Assembly (NCBI RefSeq): GCF_042651465.1
Contig: NZ_JBHSCZ010000002.1
Location: forward strand, 620,001 to 684,000
Length of the DNA stretch: 64,000 bases
Origin: Ferruginibacter yonginensis
Lineage (GTDB): Bacteria; Bacteroidota; Bacteroidia; Chitinophagales; Chitinophagaceae
Reading direction: 5' to 3'
The notes under the pieces were generated by a model. It was not told where the DNA came from and made no database searches. It saw nothing but the letters and a program-made list of their open reading frames with translations. The translations under genes were made by a program, and so were the position numbers. Shown piece by piece: positions 24,744 through 34,689 of the stretch. Within the stretch, counting starts at the first letter, position 1. Every line of letters begins with the position of its first letter.

Positions 24744-26327
24744 TTATCTCGATCCCATGGTAAGTGGAATATCTCTTTTCAACATATCGTTTCTATTAGC
24801 GATTTCCCATGCAGTATGAAAAATCATTTTCACCCTTTTTTCATAGAGTTCAAAATTAATTTTGTCAACAGTATCCGTTGGTTGGTGATAGTCTGATTTT
24901 AACATACCATCATAAAAAAACAAAATAGGTACACCTTTTCTTGCAAAGTTGTAATGATCGCTACGGAAGTAAATTCTGTTAGGGTCATTAGGGTCATCAA
25001 ACTTATAGTCTAAAACAAGGTTGGTATACTTGCTGTTCATGCCTTCGTTTATAATAGGTAAATCGCTACTCAACTTATCGTGACCTATTACATATACATA
25101 GTTAAGTGTATCAGCTGTTTTTCTTTCGGTATCAACCCTACCTACCATATCAGTATTTAAATCAACGGTTGTTTTTTCTAAAGGAAACACAGGGTGATCA
25201 CTATAATATTCACTACCCCATAACCCTTTTTCTTCGCCACTTACCGTCATAAATACCAAGGTTCTTCTTGGTTTATCACCAGCAGCGGCTGCTTTTGCAA
25301 ATGCAGTAGCCATTTGAATAACGCCGCAAGTGCCACTACCATCATCATCAGCACCATAATATATTTTACCATTGCGTTTGCCTAAATGATCGTAATGGCC
25401 GGTTAAAAAAACGTATTCATCTTTCTTATCTGTACCCTCAATCATGCCCAATACATTACTTGCCATAATGGTATTACGGCCCTTGGTAAATACATAATTA
25501 ACAGCCATTTTCTTTTCGAAACCGTTGATAGTAAAAGGCGCTAATGTTTTTGCTGATGCAAGGTAGCTGTCAAAATTAAAATCATCGCCTACCAATTGTT
25601 TAGCAAAACCATGTGAAATGCTAGCATAGTTGATGGTTTTTGTGCCATTTTTTTCACTAGGGAAATATACGCCTGTTTTTTTGCCATTTTCAACGGTACG
25701 AGGGTTAAATGTTTCTTGGTTGGCATTAATTACCAGCGCACCCACAGCACCTTTTGAAGCAGCAGTAGCTAATTTTTTTGTAATACCGGGGAAGGTCCAC
25801 TCACTACCTCTTGTAGCGCCGCTAATAATATATTTGCCATCTTTTTTGGGTTCGCCTAAAAAGAACACCACTACTTTACCTTTAACATTGATGTTTGTAT
25901 AATCACTATAGGCAGCATCATCAATACCATAGCCTACAAATACTATTTTTTTACCTTTAAATTTTCCGCTTTCGTTGGTGTTCATTGGTATAATAAAATC
26001 AGTACCAAATGTGGCAGCTGTACCATTAATATTTAAAGTGGTATTTTGCAAACTATCTTGGTATAAAGGATAATATTGTTGGTAGCCTTTTAAAGCAGGT
26101 ATTGGTTTTAAGCCAATGGCTTTAAATTGTGCTTCAATGTAAGCAGCAGCTTTACGTTGTCCTTCGGTTCCGGTTTCACGACCTTCAAACTCATCGCTTG
26201 CGATAATGGTTAAATGCTTTTTTAAATCGGCTGCTGTAATGGCGTTGCTGTATTTTAATGCAGCATCGTTTTGAGCGAAGGCATGCATACATAATAAAGC
26301 CATTGGTAATAATAGTAATTGCTTCAT
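24744..26327 (-). CDS. Exported M28-family metallopeptidase with PA domain
   Basis: Secreted zinc aminopeptidase/carboxypeptidase of family M28. I chose the ATG at 26327 (MKQLLLLPMALLCMHAFAQ), which gives a clean signal peptide; an upstream in-frame ATG adds 13 residues. After DEFEGRETGTEGQ comes a PA-like insertion (about 130-260), then the M28 core with all five zinc ligands visible: HYDHLG (His and Asp side), GADDDGSG, SGEEKGLWGS (catalytic Glu), DLNTDMVGR and SDHYNF. Length of 527 residues fits Bacteroidota M28 enzymes. Probably breaks down peptides in the periplasm. Confidence 0.92.
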   Translation of the reverse strand: MKQLLLLPMALLCMHAFAQNDAALKYSNAITAADLKKHLTIIASDEFEGRETGTEGQRKAAAYIEAQFKAIGLKPIPALKGYQQYYPLYQDSLQNTTLNINGTAATFGTDFIIPMNTNESGKFKGKKIVFVGYGIDDAAYSDYTNINVKGKVVVFFLGEPKKDGKYIISGATRGSEWTFPGITKKLATAASKGAVGALVINANQETFNPRTVENGKKTGVYFPSEKNGTKTINYASISHGFAKQLVGDDFNFDSYLASAKTLAPFTINGFEKKMAVNYVFTKGRNTIMASNVLGMIEGTDKKDEYVFLTGHYDHLGKRNGKIYYGADDDGSGTCGVIQMATAFAKAAAAGDKPRRTLVFMTVSGEEKGLWGSEYYSDHPVFPLEKTTVDLNTDMVGRVDTERKTADTLNYVYVIGHDKLSSDLPIINEGMNSKYTNLVLDYKFDDPNDPNRIYFRSDHYNFARKGVPILFFYDGMLKSDYHQPTDTVDKINFELYEKRVKMIFHTAWEIANRNDMLKRDIPLTMGSR

Positions 26328-26482
26328 GTATAAAAAATTGTTTTGCAGCAATTTATTAAATAGCAATGATACAGTGGGTAACTATTTTATGAGAGGTAAG
26401 TAAAGCTGATTATTATGAATTAAATTTGAAATTAAGCAATTTGATATTGTAAAATTTTTTAACCTTAAAATAGTAAAACCTT

Positions 26483-28921
26483 ATGTTAATGAATTTGAAA
26501 AGAGTTAAAGTCATTGTAAGTATTGTGGCACTATGCTTTGTTTCTTTTCATATAAAGGCGCAATGCCCTCCAAATATAGATTTTGAAAATGGTACATTTG
26601 ATGGTTGGCAATTGTATACGGGTAATACGGTGGATGCAGGAGGTGTGAATTTAATTAATTTGACACCTGTTAATTCACCACAATTTGGAAGGCACGAAAT
26701 TATTAATAGTAGTACTGGAAACACAACTGATCAATATGGAGGTTTTCCAACTTTATGTCCTAACGGAAGTGGAAATAGCATTAAATTAGGCAACACTGAT
26801 GGAGGCGCTCAATCAGAAGCTGCGTCATACACCTTTACAATACCACAAGGTGCCAATCAATTTAGCTTGACCTATTATTATGCTGTGGTTTTTCAAGATC
26901 CTGGTCATGCCGGCCATCAACAACCTCGTTTAGAAATTGAAGTTCAAAATCTAACAGATGGTACCATTGCAGGTTGTTCATCATTTTCTTTTATTGCAAG
27001 TGGCGGCTTGCCTGGTTTTTTTCAAGCCCCTTTTTCTGGTAATATACCTATTTGGTGTAAAAATTGGTCGGCAAATTCTATTAATTTAGATGGTAATGAA
27101 GGAAAAACAATCCGCATTTTCTTTAAGACAGCTGATTGTACTTTTCAAGCTCATTTTGGCTATGCTTATATTGACGTTGCAACTGAATGTAGTAGTTCAT
27201 TTACAGGAGCTTCGTATTGCCCAACTGATACAAGTGTAACTATCACTGCACCTTTTGGTTATCAAGGTTACAAATGGTTTAACCAAAACTTTACCCAAAC
27301 TTTGGGAACCACACAAACGCTTATATTAAATCCACCACCACCAGCAGGTACAGTTATAAAAGTTGAATTAGAGCCTTTTGCTGGGTATGGTTGTAAAGAT
27401 ACTTTAACAGCTAACCTTGTAGCTAATTTAGTAGTAACTGCTGATGCTGGTAATAATGTAACCACATGCGATAATAAACCGGTTCAAATAGGTGCACCAC
27501 CACAAGCAGGAAGAGTATATAGTTGGTTACCAACAACAGGTTTAAGTAATCCTTTTATCTCTAATCCTATCGCTACTGTAAATACTACCACCACCTACAC
27601 ACTTACGGTACGTTCAATAGGCGGTGGTTGCGAAACAACTGATCAGGTTACGGTAACAAGTCCTTCATTTAATAATAACATAATCGTTAGTGGTAATACT
27701 AGTATTTGTGAAGGCGCTGTTGCTTATCCCATTTTAAGTGTTGGTGTAGCAGATAGTATTCAATGGTATAGAAATGAAGTACCGTTAATAGGAGCTAATG
27801 CTACGCAATACACCGTTACTCAAACTGGTGATTATAAAGCCATACAGTTTTCAAATACAGGTGGTTGTTTTAGCGTTTCAGCAACGAAGCATATCGATAT
27901 TTTTCCACAGCCAATAGCTGGTTTTAAAATTAATCAATCCCTCCAATGTTTGCCAAACAATAATTTTCAATTTACCGATACCAGTTCAGTAAATAGCGGC
28001 GTATTACAGTATTTATGGGATTTTGGTGATGGCTTGACATCAACAATTGCTAATCCTACTCACGTATATACACAGCCTGGAGTTTATAATGTGGTTTTAA
28101 AAGTTCAAGTTGGTGGTGGTTGCGAAGCGCTATCAAACTTGCCGGTAACAGTAAAACCTGGTGCTAAAGCGGCATTTCAAATACCAAAAGCTATTTGTAC
28201 CAATAATATTTTTTTACCAGTAAATAATACTAATACCAACGGCATAAATGGAATAAATTATTTGTGGGATTTCGGTAATGGTCAAACGTCAACAAATGCT
28301 ATGCCTTCAGTTTCATACATTACACCTGGCAATTACAATGTAAAACTTACAGTAACATCTGTAGATTGTATGGTACCTAATATTGCAATATTACCTATTG
28401 AAGTAGAGGCACAAGTTCCTAATACGAAATATGCCGATCAAATAGCTATTTTAAATTTTCCTGTAACGCTTACACAAAGGACTATAGGCAAATCGGTTAC
28501 TTGGATGCCAGCTACACAGCTTAATAATAGTGGTATTTATAAACCCGTATTTAAAGGTGCTTCATCGCAATTGTACACCATTAATATGACAACCGCAGCA
28601 GGTTGTGTAACGGTAGATACTTTGCAAGTAAACGTAATTAAAAAAATTGCCATTTATGTACCTACTGCATTTACACCCAATGCCGATGGTACAAACGACT
28701 ATTTAAAACCATTGTTATATGGCTTTAAAAAAGTACAATATTTTAGGGTGTACAATAGGTTAGGGCAATTACTATTTCAAATGAATAGTGATACACCAGG
28801 TTGGGATGGTAAGGTAAACGGACAATTGCAAGAGCGGCAAACACTTGTATGGGTACTAGCAGCAGAAGATGTTGATGGTAAAATGCACCAAGCAAAAGGT
28901 ACCACTATTTTAATGCGGTAA
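26483..28921 (+). CDS. Large PKD-domain surface protein with gliding-type (T9SS type B) C-terminal domain
   Basis: 812-residue secreted protein. After a signal peptide (about 1-26, HIKAQ) there is a lectin-like or MAM-like beta domain (about 30-245), an Ig-like region (about 250-470), and at least two PKD modules (YLWDFGDGLTS near 510 and YLWDFGNGQTS near 592). The C-terminus starts at about residue 727 with VPTAFTPNADGTND and contains FRVYNRLGQLLF and GWDG, the signature of the gliding motility-associated C-terminal domain that routes proteins through the type IX system. Likely a cell-surface adhesin or matrix protein. Function is inferred from modules only. Confidence 0.85.
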   Translation: MLMNLKRVKVIVSIVALCFVSFHIKAQCPPNIDFENGTFDGWQLYTGNTVDAGGVNLINLTPVNSPQFGRHEIINSSTGNTTDQYGGFPTLCPNGSGNSIKLGNTDGGAQSEAASYTFTIPQGANQFSLTYYYAVVFQDPGHAGHQQPRLEIEVQNLTDGTIAGCSSFSFIASGGLPGFFQAPFSGNIPIWCKNWSANSINLDGNEGKTIRIFFKTADCTFQAHFGYAYIDVATECSSSFTGASYCPTDTSVTITAPFGYQGYKWFNQNFTQTLGTTQTLILNPPPPAGTVIKVELEPFAGYGCKDTLTANLVANLVVTADAGNNVTTCDNKPVQIGAPPQAGRVYSWLPTTGLSNPFISNPIATVNTTTTYTLTVRSIGGGCETTDQVTVTSPSFNNNIIVSGNTSICEGAVAYPILSVGVADSIQWYRNEVPLIGANATQYTVTQTGDYKAIQFSNTGGCFSVSATKHIDIFPQPIAGFKINQSLQCLPNNNFQFTDTSSVNSGVLQYLWDFGDGLTSTIANPTHVYTQPGVYNVVLKVQVGGGCEALSNLPVTVKPGAKAAFQIPKAICTNNIFLPVNNTNTNGINGINYLWDFGNGQTSTNAMPSVSYITPGNYNVKLTVTSVDCMVPNIAILPIEVEAQVPNTKYADQIAILNFPVTLTQRTIGKSVTWMPATQLNNSGIYKPVFKGASSQLYTINMTTAAGCVTVDTLQVNVIKKIAIYVPTAFTPNADGTNDYLKPLLYGFKKVQYFRVYNRLGQLLFQMNSDTPGWDGKVNGQLQERQTLVWVLAAEDVDGKMHQAKGTTILMR

Positions 28922-28950
28922 TTATTTGTAACAAAAAAGATTTTTTAGAG

Positions 28951-29616
28951 ATGATTGATTTTTTAATAATTGATGATAGTAGTGAAGAAAGTATATTAGC
29001 TTCATTTAAAAATATAGCCAATGAAATAATGAACCAACATTTATTATGTATTGGTGCTACTTATTATCGTATTGTGGAGTGTGAGTTTTATTATAGCAGC
29101 GCTGCACATGAAGACCCCTTTGTGCATGGGCATGCGCTACAAAAAAGTACGATAGGCAAATGGTATTTTCATGGGTCTGGTTTAGATATTACTTTGGGTA
29201 ATGGTAAAGGGTACGGAGGCATTTTAATACGGGGCATTGCTGAAGTAAACGAACAGCTACCAATGCCAGATAGAGCATCCACTGTAATTGGGCCATTAAA
29301 TGTTTGTAATAAAATTTTTAATACAATTGGTAGCGTAATGTTACAACCCAATGTAGCTTTTGGTTTTGTGCATAAAAATGAAATATCTTCAAAATTAAAC
29401 TTGCCAACAGCTACCGTATTTGCTGTTACAAGAATTGGATTAAATCATGAAAGAGATGCTTTGGGGCAATTTCATAGTAAACCTTACCGTTTTATAACGT
29501 TTTTACATTTACAACATAAAGAGGCGGAGAAAGTAAAAAATTATCTGATAAATAAAGCGCCAAAGCCTATTACCAAAGAGGCGTATAAAGCTTACCAAAG
29601 TGGAGAAAAGTATTAA
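28951..29616 (+). CDS. Hypothetical protein
   Basis: 221-residue cytoplasmic protein without a signal peptide or membrane helix. I do not recognise a named family. It has a conserved-looking core WYFHGSGLDITLGNGKGYGG (about 70-89) followed by ILIRGI and a later LNHERD. ILIRGI resembles the Pur_DNA_glyco (alkyladenine DNA glycosylase) motif, but other hallmarks of that family are not clear, so I leave it unassigned. It begins 29 bases after the PKD protein gene, and its stop codon overlaps the terminator that follows. Confidence 0.6.
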   Translation: MIDFLIIDDSSEESILASFKNIANEIMNQHLLCIGATYYRIVECEFYYSSAAHEDPFVHGHALQKSTIGKWYFHGSGLDITLGNGKGYGGILIRGIAEVNEQLPMPDRASTVIGPLNVCNKIFNTIGSVMLQPNVAFGFVHKNEISSKLNLPTATVFAVTRIGLNHERDALGQFHSKPYRFITFLHLQHKEAEKVKNYLINKAPKPITKEAYKAYQSGEKY

Positions 29617-29648
29617 TCAAAAGGGTGAAAATTTTCGCCCTTTTGATT
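29615..29648. terminator. Bidirectional rho-independent terminator overlapping a stop codon
   Basis: A 34-base near-perfect palindrome: left arm begins AATCAAAAGGG at 29615, right arm ends CCCTTTTGATT at 29648, with one mismatch pair. The upstream gene's TAA (29614-29616) overlaps the first arm. Convergent with rpiB. Confidence 0.85.
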
Positions 29649-29658
29649 GTATTAAAAT

Positions 29659-30144
29659 TTATAATGAAGCATTACTGACATTGGCTGCCTCACTCACTGC
29701 AATTTTATTCACCCTTGTTAAATGCCTGCCTCCTTCAAATGCCGTTGCAATAAAAGTATCTACTATATTTTTTGCCTCTTCAAAACTTACAAACCGGGCA
29801 GGTATGCAAAGTACGTTGGCATTGTTGTGTTGGCGTGCTAATGATGCAATTTCAGCCGTCCAACAAATGGCTGCCCTTATATGAGCATGTTTATTGGCTG
29901 TGATAGCTACACCGTTGGCACTGCCGCATAACAAAATACCAAACCCATAAGCATGGCTTTCAACCGCATTTGCCACTGGGTGAGCAAAATCAGGATAATC
30001 AACACTATCGGCACTATAGGTACCAAAATCTCTTAGTGCAATACCTTTTTCATCTCTTAAATAATTAATTAAATGTGCTTTGTATTCAAAACCAGCATGG
30101 TCACTACCAATGGCTAATGGTAAACTAAGGTCAAACGTATTCAT
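29659..30144 (-). CDS. rpiB: Ribose-5-phosphate isomerase B
   Basis: Interconverts ribose 5-phosphate and ribulose 5-phosphate in the pentose phosphate pathway. The 161-residue RpiB/LacA-type protein has AIGSDHAGFEYK (about 11-22), DYPDFAHPVA, the catalytic-cysteine region LLCGSANGVAITANK (about 71-85, Cys73), and NNANVLCIPARF near residue 104. Length and order are normal. It lies 27 bases after tatC in the same direction. Confidence 0.93.
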   Translation of the reverse strand: MNTFDLSLPLAIGSDHAGFEYKAHLINYLRDEKGIALRDFGTYSADSVDYPDFAHPVANAVESHAYGFGILLCGSANGVAITANKHAHIRAAICWTAEIASLARQHNNANVLCIPARFVSFEEAKNIVDTFIATAFEGGRHLTRVNKIAVSEAANVSNASL

Positions 30145-30171
30145 GGTATAAAATGGTTGGTTGTTTATAAT

Positions 30172-31047
30172 TTAACTCCACTCTTTTTCTTCAATAGCTT
30201 TTTGTTTATCAATACGAGCACAAATAATTACACTTATTTCGTATAATAAAAGTAGTGGTATTGATACAATTAACTGGCTTGTCCAATCGGGTGAAGGGGT
30301 TATAATAGCGGCTAAAATTAAAATAACTACAAAAGCATATTTACGATAAGTGCGTAAAAATTTGGCGCTTATTAACCCTATTTTGCCAAGTACATAGGCC
30401 ATTACAGGTAGTTCAAATGCAATACCGCAACCTAAAATAATATTATTGAGGGTATCAATATAATCATCTAATGTAGGGCGATATAAATAAGCCCCTTTAG
30501 TACCTAGTTGAAAATTTGCCAAAAAGTTAAAAGTAAATGGCGCTAATAAAAAATAACCAAATGCGCCACCTAAAAAAAAGCACAACGATACCCATAAAAT
30601 ACTGCCACGTGAATACTTAACTTCTTTAGGCGATAAAGCAGGCTTTACAAAACGCCACAATTCCCAAAACAAATAAGGAAAAGCAACAATAAGCCCACCA
30701 ATTACTGCGATGGATATAGCAGACATAAAAGGCCCACTAATGGTATTGCCTTGTAATTGAATATTTACAGGTGGCATACACAAAGCATCACCCAAATGTA
30801 GTTTATGGCTAAAGCTACACAATGCCCTGTAGCTAATAAAATCTGATTGTGCTGGAGCATAAATAACATTATCAAACACCCAATCAATCTTAATAAAAAT
30901 AGCAATTACAGCTGTAAGCCAAACCAAAACTGCCCTTATTAAATGCCAACGCAGTGCTTCTAAATGATCAATAAAGGTCATTTCTGCGCCAGTGCTGTTA
31001 CCTAATTTATTTAAAAAAGTTTTTTTGTTTGCTGTTGTATTCGCCAC
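30172..31047 (-). CDS. tatC: Sec-independent protein translocase TatC
   Basis: Integral membrane receptor of the twin-arginine translocation system, recognising signal peptides of folded proteins. The 291-residue protein has the family start FIDHLEALRWHLIRA (about 21-35), six helices, the VAFPYLFWELWRFVKPALSPKE block (about 120-141) and the conserved Glu in FELPV (about 207-211). The cytoplasmic N-terminal tail is short. tatA/B is not in the window. The next gene on the strand, rpiB, is 27 bases downstream. Confidence 0.94.
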   Translation of the reverse strand: MANTTANKKTFLNKLGNSTGAEMTFIDHLEALRWHLIRAVLVWLTAVIAIFIKIDWVFDNVIYAPAQSDFISYRALCSFSHKLHLGDALCMPPVNIQLQGNTISGPFMSAISIAVIGGLIVAFPYLFWELWRFVKPALSPKEVKYSRGSILWVSLCFFLGGAFGYFLLAPFTFNFLANFQLGTKGAYLYRPTLDDYIDTLNNIILGCGIAFELPVMAYVLGKIGLISAKFLRTYRKYAFVVILILAAIITPSPDWTSQLIVSIPLLLLYEISVIICARIDKQKAIEEKEWS

Positions 31048-31094
31048 AGATACTACAATGTTTTAAAGGTATAAAAGTACGACATCTATATGGG

Positions 31095-34000
31095 TTAAAC
31101 TGTAATTGTTTGTTTTACATTACCAGTTCTTTTTAAAACACCCCAACCTTGTAGTTCGCCTTTAAGTGCTTTACTAAACGATTTTATTAAAATATAATAC
31201 ATCATTTGCCGATACACCAATTGTTGTGGAAACAGCCACAAAAGTTTTTTGTATGATTCTTTCGTACGCCTACCCTCTGCTTTATACGAATGTTGTAGTG
31301 CCGCATTTTCAAAACTAAATGCGATGGCAGCACAAGCCATATCAACCAAAGTAAAAATAAAATAGTAACTGATTATATGGCCTAAACTTGCAGGTATAAT
31401 GCCCATACCAGCTGCTAATAAACTCAGTACTAAAATAATATCAGCCAAAGGCGCTAAAAATGGTAATATCATTTGAAACATTAACATGTAAGGTAAAGCC
31501 ACCATTCCAAAATTTTTATAGGTTGGGTTTAAAAATGCATTGCGATGTTTCCAAAAACATTGCATTACCCCAAAGCTCCACCTAAACCGTTGTTTTAAAA
31601 ATTGTTTAAAAGTTTCAGGTGCTTCGGTATACGAAATGGCTTCACGACAATTACGAACACTGTACCCTATTTTGTGGAGTCGCATGGTGAGGTCACAATC
31701 TTCTGCCAATGTATCAGTAGTAAAACCACCTGCTTTTATTAAGGCTGTTTTATTGAAGGCACCAATAGCACCAGGCACTACAGTGATGCAATTGAGGTAA
31801 TCAAAAGCAGCTCTATCAAAATTTTGTGATGTAGTATATTCAATACTTTGCCACTTGGTTATCATATTTACTTCATTACCAACTTTTACGTTACCAGCAA
31901 CAGCGCCAACTGGCATACCATCAACAGCGTTGTAAAATTTTTTCATGAGTTGTGTAATGGCATCTTTTTTTAACTGTGTATCAGCATCTATGCAAACAAC
32001 ATAATCATGAATGGCTAGGTTAATGCCATAGTTCAATGCGGTGGCTTTACCGCCATTTTGTTTGGTAACAACAATTACATTTTTATGATGTAAAAAGTGT
32101 TGGTGTACTCGTTCGTAGGTACTGTCTTTACTACCATCATCAACAAATACAATTTGTAAGTTGGGATAGTTTTGTTGCAGCAAACTTTCAACCGTTCGTA
32201 TCGCATTTATTTCTTCATTATAAGCTGGTACAATAATACTTACACCAGGTTGCAAAGTACTATCAGGTATAAAACGTTGTTTTTTTAGTTGTAAATAGGC
32301 CAAGGCTGCCATTACTATTGTTCTACTAATTGATAATATGATGCCTACAATAAAAAGTGCAAATATGAAATGTGATACCCAATAAAGAGCAATGGTAAAA
32401 TAAAAGTGCAGTTGTAATTTAAAATCTCTTTTAACAATGGGCATTACATCATCTTTTGTTTTGCCCATTAAATTAGCCACTGTAGTAAACTCACAGCCTT
32501 TGGTTTTAAAATATTCAATAATACGAGGTAATGCATCAACAGTGGCTTGCCTTGTATTACCACCAGCATCGTGTAGTAAAATAATATTAGACCTTCCTTC
32601 ATTGGCTATACGTACAATGCGGTTAAAAATGCTATCGGCGTTTACGTGAGTATCATCCCAATCGTTAGGGTCAATACTTTCGCCAATGGTAATATAATTT
32701 TCAGTTTTACTACGGGCAATAGGTTCTATTTCTTCAAAAGTTTGTGGTTCACTATCGGCGTTATAAGGAGCTCTAAATAAAATGGTGCTACGGCCCGTAA
32801 CGGCTTCAATCAATAGCCGGGTTGATTTCATTTCGAGTGCCGCCCTATTTATACTCATTTTTGCAATATTGCCATGTGTAAAAGTATGGTTGCCTATTTC
32901 GAACCCATCTTTATAAATACGTTGTAAAAGTGGGATGTTATTTTCAGCATTTATACCCACTACAAAAAAAGTTGCAGGTACTTTTTCTTTTTCTAAAATA
33001 GATAAAATGGCTGGGGTGTAACGAGGGTCGGGGCCATCATCAAATGTTAGTATGATTTTATGCTTCGGCCCAATGGGGGTCGTATCTTCCCCAAATTTTT
33101 CATACACATAACCTGTTGGTAGTTGCAAGTAGTTTTCTTCTGTAATTAACTGTTCTTCTTTGTTTACTTCAATACTAACGGAACCTTTTTGTGGTGTATA
33201 TAAAATACGGAGTAATTCGCCCTCACCAATTTTTGTAGGGAGTTGATTTGTATTGTAAGGTAACGCTTGCATAGTGCCGAAATCAAACGGATTTTTTGCT
33301 AAAGCGGCATTGGTTAAACTTCTATCATAAAAGTTCCATATACGAGGGTCTTCTTTACCCATTACCCAAAATGCGGTACCAGCAGTGCCATATTCATCGG
33401 TAAAGCGAAGGCTGTTAAACATAGCAGTAGCACTGTTAAACCAAACGGTATGGTAAGTTGTATCATCATCTTTCACTTCTTCATAACTAAAATGTGAATT
33501 GAAGTTATCATTATCAAAAATTACTTTGCTGTGGGTGATACTAGCTTTGTCTAACGCTTGTGCAAATGTAAGTGGTGTGGGTGCAATGGGTTTATGGTTT
33601 TCATCGAGTAAAGGTTGGCCTTTGTTATTCATGCTCCAATCGTAACCATAACTGGCAAATGCAACAATAATTTTATTGCTTTCCATTTTATTAGCGGCTT
33701 CATCAAGGGCCTGTTCAATCCATTTTTGAGCGGCAATGGGGCCAGGTCCGCTTTGGGCATCACTATGCTGGTCATAAGCCATTAAAACAATGTAATCGTT
33801 ATAACTTTTAAGTTCATTGTAATTATAATCATCGTTCATAGGTATTACATCTTGTGTAACCAACAAACCTTTTTGATGAAATACTTGGTATAGATTTTTT
33901 TGAAAGTTGGTAATTGGCTTGGCATCTTTTTCAACCAACGCTTCAAAATCGATATTGATGCCTTGTAATTGGTATTTTGTAAGGGTATCTGCTAAAGCAT

Positions 34001-34604
34001 TAATAAATTGATCTTGAATTTTTATGTTATTTAATATTTCGTGCACCAACGCACCATCAAAATCTTGTGTAGCACTATTGAAATTGGTGAGCATGGGTAA
34101 AATTTTTAAACCCTGCTTTTTCATGAGGTTGAAACCTTGAATATCAATTCTATTTACAACATTGTTATGATTGATAAAGAACCATTCAGGAAAAATGGTA
34201 TTTAATTTTTGTCCGTTAGTGGCTAAATCGTTCAGTGATGCTTCTTTATTAGCAGCAGGTGAGTAAAAGGCTGCCCTTATAAATTGGGTTGTTTTAAGTG
34301 GCGATGAGTGGTTGAAACGTTGTAAGGAGTCTTCCTTATCTTTTGCTTCTAAAAAGTTTTTAAAACCTTTGTACTTTCTCGGACTTTGGTCTATCAGATT
34401 TTTTTTAATTGGGTCAACTACACTTTTGTATAAACTATTTTTTGTGTTTATGTTTGGTAGGTCGGGTGATTGCCCTCTTACAATTGCAATTATTGTAACG
34501 GTGATGAGAACAATAATAATAGATAAGATGATACGTGCTGTCCACTGAATACTTTTCCACCTTAAGGCGCTATTTGTTTGAAAAATTTGGGGATTATTAC
34601 TCAT
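31095..34604 (-). CDS. Fusion of GH18-like, NodB deacetylase and GT2 glycosyltransferase domains
   Basis: 1169-residue membrane protein in three parts. After a membrane anchor (about 23-43) comes a GH18-like domain (about 105-435) with GINIDFEA (Asp219, Glu221) and VLMAYDQH. Next is a NodB polysaccharide deacetylase (about 515-712) with TFDDGPDP (520-527), HTFTHG (573-578), RAPYN (611-615) and LLHD (676-679). Last is a processive GT2 glycosyltransferase (about 786-1010, with VDDGS, DAD, AEDCD, QRFRW) between membrane helices, like PgaC/IcaA. Together they suggest synthesis, de-N-acetylation and trimming of a GlcNAc-type exopolysaccharide by one polypeptide. It lies 48 bases upstream of tatC; no pga/ica partner genes are adjacent. 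Confidence 0.88.
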   Translation of the reverse strand: MSNNPQIFQTNSALRWKSIQWTARIILSIIIVLITVTIIAIVRGQSPDLPNINTKNSLYKSVVDPIKKNLIDQSPRKYKGFKNFLEAKDKEDSLQRFNHSSPLKTTQFIRAAFYSPAANKEASLNDLATNGQKLNTIFPEWFFINHNNVVNRIDIQGFNLMKKQGLKILPMLTNFNSATQDFDGALVHEILNNIKIQDQFINALADTLTKYQLQGINIDFEALVEKDAKPITNFQKNLYQVFHQKGLLVTQDVIPMNDDYNYNELKSYNDYIVLMAYDQHSDAQSGPGPIAAQKWIEQALDEAANKMESNKIIVAFASYGYDWSMNNKGQPLLDENHKPIAPTPLTFAQALDKASITHSKVIFDNDNFNSHFSYEEVKDDDTTYHTVWFNSATAMFNSLRFTDEYGTAGTAFWVMGKEDPRIWNFYDRSLTNAALAKNPFDFGTMQALPYNTNQLPTKIGEGELLRILYTPQKGSVSIEVNKEEQLITEENYLQLPTGYVYEKFGEDTTPIGPKHKIILTFDDGPDPRYTPAILSILEKEKVPATFFVVGINAENNIPLLQRIYKDGFEIGNHTFTHGNIAKMSINRAALEMKSTRLLIEAVTGRSTILFRAPYNADSEPQTFEEIEPIARSKTENYITIGESIDPNDWDDTHVNADSIFNRIVRIANEGRSNIILLHDAGGNTRQATVDALPRIIEYFKTKGCEFTTVANLMGKTKDDVMPIVKRDFKLQLHFYFTIALYWVSHFIFALFIVGIILSISRTIVMAALAYLQLKKQRFIPDSTLQPGVSIIVPAYNEEINAIRTVESLLQQNYPNLQIVFVDDGSKDSTYERVHQHFLHHKNVIVVTKQNGGKATALNYGINLAIHDYVVCIDADTQLKKDAITQLMKKFYNAVDGMPVGAVAGNVKVGNEVNMITKWQSIEYTTSQNFDRAAFDYLNCITVVPGAIGAFNKTALIKAGGFTTDTLAEDCDLTMRLHKIGYSVRNCREAISYTEAPETFKQFLKQRFRWSFGVMQCFWKHRNAFLNPTYKNFGMVALPYMLMFQMILPFLAPLADIILVLSLLAAGMGIIPASLGHIISYYFIFTLVDMACAAIAFSFENAALQHSYKAEGRRTKESYKKLLWLFPQQLVYRQMMYYILIKSFSKALKGELQGWGVLKRTGNVKQTITV

Positions 34605-34689
34605 ATTAATTTCTTACATCAAAAGTGGTACTATTAAAAATGTAATTGATGTAAAAAAAGTTGTTTTAGTATTTTTTAACCAACGGTTA

